This document shows positions 57,701 to 64,000 of a stretch of DNA of 64,000 bases, in pieces. Below the pieces are notes generated by a model, which saw nothing but the letters and a program-made list of their open reading frames with translations, ran no database searches and had not been told where the DNA came from. The position numbers were made by a program, and so were the translations under genes. This DNA comes from Stercorarius parasiticus (lineage: Eukaryota > Chordata > Aves > Charadriiformes > Stercorariidae). Within the stretch, counting starts at the first letter, position 1. Every line of letters begins with the position of its first letter. The stretch lies in NCBI GenBank assembly GCA_013396915.1, contig VWZL01002050.1:1-64000 (forward strand), in the 5' to 3' direction.

Positions 57701-59027
57701 AGTCGGGCTGTCTCTTGCTGTCCCAGTGGTCCGTTCCTTCCATTCTCGTTCTTCCAGTCTGTATCTCACTTCCAAGTGACAAACTTTTCTTTTGTTGGGT
57801 CAAGAATTGCTTTGTGTGTGATTTGCATGAGTGGTGCAGCCACTGCTGATAGGTCTCTATAATGCATTCTAAAGCCTTACGTAGCCATTTGAAGTACTTT
57901 TACTATATCTTACGTTTGGGGTTTTTTTTCATATTCTAGCTTGTTATGCCAGATACTTTCTGATACTAAATCGAGTATTTGATGCAAATTGTAGTTTAAT
58001 CACTACAAAAAATTTAGATTCATTGGTGAAATGTATGTTCTTACCAAAAAAGGTCGAGTCAGGCAAGTTTGTTTCAACACTTAATCTGTATTTTCACTCT
58101 CATTTAGTTTTTTGAGATGATCTTGGATTAGCTATTCCATTTCTTTTCATGCCTGCCTGCCAGCACTCAGTTTTTCCCTTGCTCCTTCTTTCTCTCTTTT
58201 TTTTTTTTTAACATTATTTCAGTATTTTAAAATCATTTGGTTCAGTTTGGTTCAGTTAATGTTCCAAAACTTCCTGAAAATTGATACAAATAAATAGTCC
58301 AGAACCTTTGGTCAGCTCTTATAAAAATGTCTAATATTTACATTTACTTCTTGGAATGGAATTCTTTCAGTATTACAGTGCTAATGCAGACACAGTTTTC
58401 AGTTGATTTTTTTTTTTCCTCCCACAGAGATTCTCTTTCATATGGTTTACTGGCTGGATCTGCTCAGGGAATGAATGAGGAGTGTGTGATGAAAGAGGGC
58501 AGTTGTTTATAGGACCTCTTCAAATCCTTGAAGAAAGGAAGGTGTATAATGAATTAAGTGAAGACTGTAGGAAGAAAAAAGGTGGCCTCATGTTTGAGGC
58601 AGTTGAATACTGCTCTGACAAAGTGAGTTTGATGTTTGTGTTTGTTTTGGGGGTCATGCTTTTCACAGGTTCTCCTTGCATAGATTGTGCTTCCCTCAAA
58701 TATGAGTGACAATTTGTAGTCAGAGAAAAGCAGATGTGCAGAATGCTCGTAGCTGGAGCTGAAGTCTGTTTTGAACAGATAACTCCAAAGAGTCAGGCTA
58801 CGTAGCATGTTTAGACATTTCAAGAGGTGCATTTGTAATTAGCTGGCCTTCTTGGCTTTAATCTCTTTGCCTCAGTAAATCTCTTGTCCTTCATTTTATT
58901 GGTAAGGGAAGTGGGCTACTCCACAGCAGCATTGTGAAAAAGCATTCTCATGTCACAATAATGAACGCCTTGAAAAAGCAATTTTCAGGTTGAGGTTTGG
59001 GTCGTGTGTGTGTGACTCAGAGGGTAT

Positions 59028-59075
59028 GAGTTTTATTTTATTCTCTTTGTATGTGTGCAAAGAGAATAAAAACTC
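59028..59075. repeat. Inverted repeat able to form an 18-bp hairpin
   Basis: Left arm 59028-59049, loop TATGTGTG at 59050-59057, right arm 59058-59075. The inner 14 bp pair perfectly; a 4-base bulge on the left arm allows the outer part to pair too. Confidence 0.85.
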
Positions 59076-62000
59076 TGAATCATTGCTCAGTCACTGGGAA
59101 TGAGAAACACCTTGTATGAAAATGTCATGCGGTTAGGTAATTAGAAACTATACGTTAAAATGCATGAGCGGTCTAACAAAGCTGTGCATACAGCCTCTGT
59201 TGTTTCAACTCACAAAATTTTAAATTTGTGAGATGTCTACTTTGGACATCTAAAGTTCTTTTTCAGAAGATTTTTGTGGAATAGCCAGGTTAACAACAGT
59301 TCTCTTAAGAAACTGCCAGACGCCTTTTACTAGGTCTGGTATTTCAGTAGCTTTCAAGAACTTGCTGTAATTTGAGACTAGGTTTAGACCTAGGATAAGA
59401 CGTGCCCTTGTCTTTGCTCTAAGTTGTTAATTGCAAAGCGTATCTGTCTGAAATGTGTTAAAACTCCTAGCAGGTGTTTTTGCCGCAGAAAAGTACGCAT
59501 GTTCCTTCTCTGCTGAACATCCTGACAGAGGAACTCCTTATCTTGTTAACTCTGATCACCCTCCTCCTTTCATCCCACTGAAGCTGCCCCTTCGATGACT
59601 GTGCTGAGCCAAAGGATTCAGGGAAGGGGAAGAAGACGACGACTGTTTCTTGTTCTGGTTCTCTTCCTAAGTGTTTTATTTTGAGCATGGCTCTTTCTCA
59701 GCTCTCTTCAGTGGCTGAAGTTAAGCATGAAAAGGTTTCAATTTATTCAAATATTATCCTCCTTCTGGTCTCTGAACCATTTTGTGGCTGCTTCTAAGGG
59801 GAGAAAGCAAGAAGCTGAAGTGCTTTCCCTCACACCAAGAAAGCAGTGCAACTTTAGTAGGAGAGAAACTATGGGTGCAATGGAGTTAGAGATGTAGAAA
59901 GGCATAGAGGAAGAATTAGACGGAAGAAAAAATCATGTTTTGTGATGAGAGGATTGAATTTGCATGAAGACACATTAGAGGAGTTCATGCTTGCTCAAAC
60001 TTGAGTTACTATGCTTGGCTCAGTATTTGCTCTCATACTGGGTTAGAAATACTGTAGAAAAAGTGAAGGCTTTGAGGGGGAGAAAAGAAGGGTGACTAAT
60101 ACAGATTTTCCAGAAGATGAGATGCAAATGCTGAGTTTTCTTCATGTTTGGAATTTTTGAGAGGATCACAGAGCTTCTTTATACTAGACATCCCTGAAGT
60201 ACATACATTTAGAAAACAGTCCCAAATAGTTTTCTGTAAGTCTCTGTTTATATGTGAATGTGCTATGAGTGTAGGGATTATCTTCGTAGTAGAGGGAAAT
60301 GCTGTACAACCAGATGTATTTTCTACTGTCAGTGCTTCCCTGTTCACTAAGTAGGTGTACTTGGTGACAACGCACAAGTTTTATCTTTTATGGCAACGGA
60401 ACCAAGGCACGTACCTCTCCTCAACTCTCTGGTGCCTGAATTTATTATGAAATGACCTCTCTGCTCACCTACCTATTCTCTACTGCTGAGGATGTGTCTG
60501 CCCAGTTGTTCAGATAGCAGAGGTGAATGGAGGGGTCATGTTTGTGGACGTGCTTTCTGAACCAAGCAAACGGCACCTTCTCTGCTGGTTCCGGCCATCA
60601 CTGTCCACCACGTATATTCCTGCCTAGGCTGATGAGGCTGTTGCTTTATTTGCCTTACTGAATGGGGAGCACATGTTGTTCCAGTCGGGAAGTGTGTGCC
60701 ACACTGGAAGGAAGTTTAAATTTCCATATGGTTGAACTGGTCTGTTACTGAATAAATGTCAGTATAAAACGTTGGTAAGGACTGGTAACAAAACAATAAA
60801 AAAATGTTTCCATCTTCTCCCACCACAAACCTTTGAGGAACTACATTTCGCCAACCTTTGGTCTAAATTGGATCTAAATGCTTGGGAGAGTCATCAGCAA
60901 GAGGGCTAGTAATCTTGGTGAGCTCGAGAGGTAGAAGGATGTTGCTGGTCTGTCTACTCGGATGGCTGCTTGATACTCATTCCATTGTCTTGGAGGCCAC
61001 CAGTCAGGACGTGTTCCAGGAGCAGACACTAGGACATATCTGCCTCAGTGAAGAGGATGATGGAGACGGCAGACTTAGGTGAGGAATCCTCAGCTGGTAA
61101 GTTAACACGGTACTGTGTAGTCATGTTCTTTGGGGTTTTCCCCCTTTTTTTATACTGATTAGGCAGGCATCAAGTTTCCTTTGCTCCTTCTATTTGCGTG
61201 TGTCAATAGACCCATAGAGTTACACCGGTTCAGGGCTTGTCAATACTAGAAAACTTATGCCAGCATAAGCACAGAGCAACAGAAGCAGCATACAGCCTTT
61301 TGAAAGTCATTGTCTTTCTCCTACAGCTGACATGGGAATGTCCTTTCATTCCTTGATAACATTAGCTAACCCAGTAAAATAGGATTATTCTTTCAGAATA
61401 GCTACATTTGTCTGGATAGCTTCATCAAATGAGGGTATAATGTGTATTGTTATCTTAATACTCTTAGAGGGCATGGGTGTGATGTCAGAACTTGCTGTAG
61501 GCTAGTCCTTGATTCCTTCCCAGTCCTGGCTACGTTCTAGATTCCCCAGTAGTTCTTTTATCTCTCACTTTACCTTTCATCATTACTCTTACCCCTTCCC
61601 CAGTGTAGCATGTAGCCATACCCTCCTGTCTTGTCTCTGAAGTTTCTCACATCATACTTCAGATATGCAAATCTCTTAATAAATTGTTTCTATATTCAAC
61701 ATCGGTTTAGTGTAATGAAAGATGCCTTTCACCTTGCTGAGACTCTGGATTAGTTGCATCTGTGATGCAGCACACATGATCTATGGAAAATTACAAAAGA
61801 TCACATGCAGGGAAGAGGATTTGGTGATTCATAAGGATCATTGTTTCTGTGTGAAAGCTACTGGCACGGCCCGCACTAAGCTAATACATTTATTATTGTT
61901 TAATGACCAGCTTATTTAGAATTGATTTTGTTTTTGACTGGTATTTTTATAAGAGCTGACACAAGATGCCTTTACAAGACAAAGGATACTGCATTTTCTC

Positions 62001-62439
62001 TGCATTTCTTCACTTGCCCAACAGCGAATCTGATGTGACCATTTTGGCAAACAGCCCTGTGATCTCTTTGGTGGTGGTCCTTGTCCTTGGAGATCCATGA
62101 CAGGCTGTGAATGCCTGGAGTGGTGCAAGTTTCATTTGACATGTCAGTCTTCCAAGTCCTCCGAGCTTCTGAAATCAAGGTTGATCTTTAACATAGCAAT
62201 AAAGATCCTTTTTTATGAGACTTAACAACATTGCCTACTATCTTGGCTGTGGATGCTGTAGTAGTGAACTAATGTAATAAGACAAAAAGAGCCCTCCCTC
62301 CGCCAGAAAAGGGTCCACTCTTTGGGGGAGTATTATGTTTTTGTGGCTGTTATGTTGACTGTCATTGCTGACTGATGCCTGTTTCTTTGGACAGTGCCTG
62401 AAGTAGACGCGCCTGCGTGGGCTAGTCTGCAGTGCACTG

Positions 62440-62600
62440 GCCCAGAGCTTGGGTTATATGACATGGCCACAGAATTCCTGGGTGTCCATGAGCAAGTCAG
62501 TCTACTGTGCACCCCAGTACCCTGTTTGTGAAAAATGTAGGTAGTACTATCCCTTACAGAGGTGTTGTGAGCATAATGTTACAGTTTAGGCTGCATATAT
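62440..62600 (+). mobile_element. MIR-like SINE
   Basis: GGGTGTCCATGAGCAAGTCA, CACCCCAGTACCCTGTTTGT, GAAAAATGTAGGTAGTACTA and CCTTACAGAGGTGTTGTGAG follow the MIR core in order (GTCACTT, CCTCAGTTTCC, TGTAAAATGGG, ACCTCAGGGTTGTTGTGAG). Old SINE of tRNA origin, long inactive. Confidence 0.6.
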
Positions 62601-63124
62601 TGCAACAGGACTGAGCCATATATGAACAGAGAGAAAGGTATATATTATGCTTATGCTCCAATTTCAATAAATTATGTAGTAAGATTAACAGTTTGCTTAG
62701 AACATGGGACAGTAGAAACAGCGCTTTGAAAGGGTTATACCCTCTAAAAGGAGTGATGCAGGGATATACAAGACATCCTTCCCCATAATGAGGAAGGAAG
62801 CAAGCTCCTGAAGGTTGCTGTAAGTCAGTTGTCCTGCAGTATCCTTCAAATGCTACAAAATTATGAGAATCACAGAGTACCGAGAAGTCCTATGTGCTTC
62901 CCCTGCAAGATCCCAATCAATTTCCTATCTCAGGGGGCAAAGAACTTACCCTCTCATTGTGGCAGTCCCTGGCACAAGCAGGACTGGTTTGATTACCTTC
63001 AGCGATGTGGTGTTTGAAGTGTTTGCTGAAATCTGTACTATTCAATAAAACAACCGTGGTTGTGTTTCAAGATGTATTTTCACATTTTTTAATAAATTTA
63101 AGCATGCATCTGAACGTGGTAGGT

Positions 63125-63230
63125 GAACAGATGGGAAAGGCACCGTGTATTTGTATAGTGCTTGGTGCAGTGGGTCTCTTTTTCGGAATTTGGACACTGT
63201 GACAGTACGAAACCATTGTTTGGCACAGTT
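63125..63230 (+). mobile_element. MIR-like or related SINE tail
   Basis: TTTGTATAGTGCTTGGTGCA, GTGGGTCTC and GACACTGTGACAGTACGAAA resemble the 3' part of the amniote MIR-type SINE (TTTGTAAAGCGCTTAGCACA ... ACTGTAATAC). It may be a separate insert from the one at 62.4 kb. Confidence 0.38.
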
Positions 63231-64000
63231 AAAAGATGTGCTATGGGAAAATGAAGGATAGTGAAAGTTAGCGGGTTGTGTAGGCTTGCTCTCTGTGTGT
63301 GTATGTCAGAGTTAACATCATAGTTAAGTAACTGAATATCGGTTGCCTACGCTTGATACGCCACATGTTTCTAAAAAGACATAAATAAAATAATTGGAAG
63401 GGAAGGAGGGTGGTGGTGGATTCTGACTTTTGGAGAGTGGGAGTGCGTGGTTCTTAAGGGACGAGACTGCATGGTTATGGAAGCCTGCAGAAGAATGAAT
63501 GGGGGAAGGAATGACAAGGAAAGAGGAGGATAAAAGAGGTGAAACAATGAGGGTAATGAATGGATAAGAACTGAGGAAAGGAAAGACAAAGGTAGGTAGA
63601 GTGACTTTTAACTTGTGATAAGAAATGAAAACAAGGTAAGAAGAGGAAGGGGTGGGAAAAATTCAATGAGCAGCTTGTGCTGATGCTGTACAGGGTAATC
63701 GTACTGCGACAGGAACGAGTCAGGCACAGTGAGGCTGCGCGTGGCTCTATGCGGATCTGTGCAGGTATGGACATAGTTGCATTAATGCCAGCCAACTCTT
63801 CGGGCCAAGCTGCTGGCCTTGCTAGCACTTTCTTTGCTGTACATCTTCCCCATCCTCCTCTACCTCTCTTGCTGCTATGCTATTTGTGTTGCAAGATGCC
63901 TTCGCTTTTCTTTATTTTTCTGTCAGAGTGTTGCCTGTCTGGCAACACTGCCACTGCCCTTTGCTGCCCCCTTCTCTAGTGATCAAGGGTGCCTGTAGGC

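Larger units (their letters stand above)
55219..64000 (+). other. ING4: ING4 first intron (continues beyond window)
   Basis: At least 8.8 kb. The first 260 bases remain CpG-rich; the rest is AT-rich. It holds an old LINE remnant (57380-57700), a hairpin (59028-59075), MIR-like SINE remnants (62440-62600 and 63125-63230) and purine-rich stretches at about 56100-56250 and 63400-63660. No coding exon of ING4 or another gene was recognised. Confidence 0.7.

Noticed and set aside
1..64000. CRISPR arrays, operons, prokaryotic promoters or endogenous retrovirus with LTRs
   Set aside because: No spaced direct repeats, no paired LTRs and no retroviral gene motifs were seen; the DNA is a vertebrate chromosome segment.

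Overview
This window is vertebrate nuclear DNA, most probably from a bird. Several interspersed repeats match the avian CR1 LINE, including its typical 3' end: a GGTCCCTTCCAACC block followed by ATTCTGTGA. Coding sequence is sparse and split by GT-AG introns, and there are two CpG-island promoters. Almost all open reading frames that can be read through the window are chance frames.

Three genes can be supported, all on the + strand. (1) The last coding exon of a PIANP-like gene, seven bases into the final codons and ending at the TGA at 144-146. (2) A complete ZNF384 (CIZ/NMP4) coding region of eight coding exons between 28765 and 45762. It joins in frame to 519 codons and encodes eight C2H2 zinc fingers. 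Its CpG-island promoter is near 24.2-25.2 kb, and its 3' UTR runs to a polyadenylation signal near 47.46 kb. (3) The first coding exon of ING4 at 55182-55218, in a second CpG island; the rest of ING4 lies beyond the right edge or was not recognised. The order PIANP, ZNF384, ING4 in one orientation is the order I recall from human chromosome 12p13, which supports all three calls.

Layout: 1-146, end of PIANP. 147-23.8 kb, 3' UTR and intergenic DNA holding a young CR1 (13.6-15.2 kb, +), a second CR1 (19.3-20.0 kb, -), several much older CR1/L3-like remnants, a pair of ~95-bp dispersed repeats, and microsatellites. 23.8-25.2 kb, ZNF384 promoter island, with a 123-base gap. 25-47.5 kb, ZNF384; its 12.4-kb intron 4 ends with a CR1 3' fragment about 260 bases before the first zinc-finger exon. 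47.5-54.9 kb, intergenic with an old L3/CR1-like LINE. 54.9-55.5 kb, ING4 promoter and exon 1. 55.2-64 kb, ING4 first intron with old LINE and MIR-like SINE remnants.

ZNF384 is a nuclear zinc-finger transcription factor and ING4 is a chromatin reader in histone acetyltransferase complexes. PIANP is a neural membrane protein. Nothing in the sequence suggests they act in one pathway; the linkage is ancestral gene order.

I found no convincing new biological system. The observations most worth a second look are a near-identical 78-base block shared by two neighbouring ZNF384 zinc-finger exons that runs 26 bases into both introns (gene conversion), a degenerate repeat array at the start of the ZNF384 3' UTR, and a 410-codon antisense open frame at 3.9-5.1 kb.
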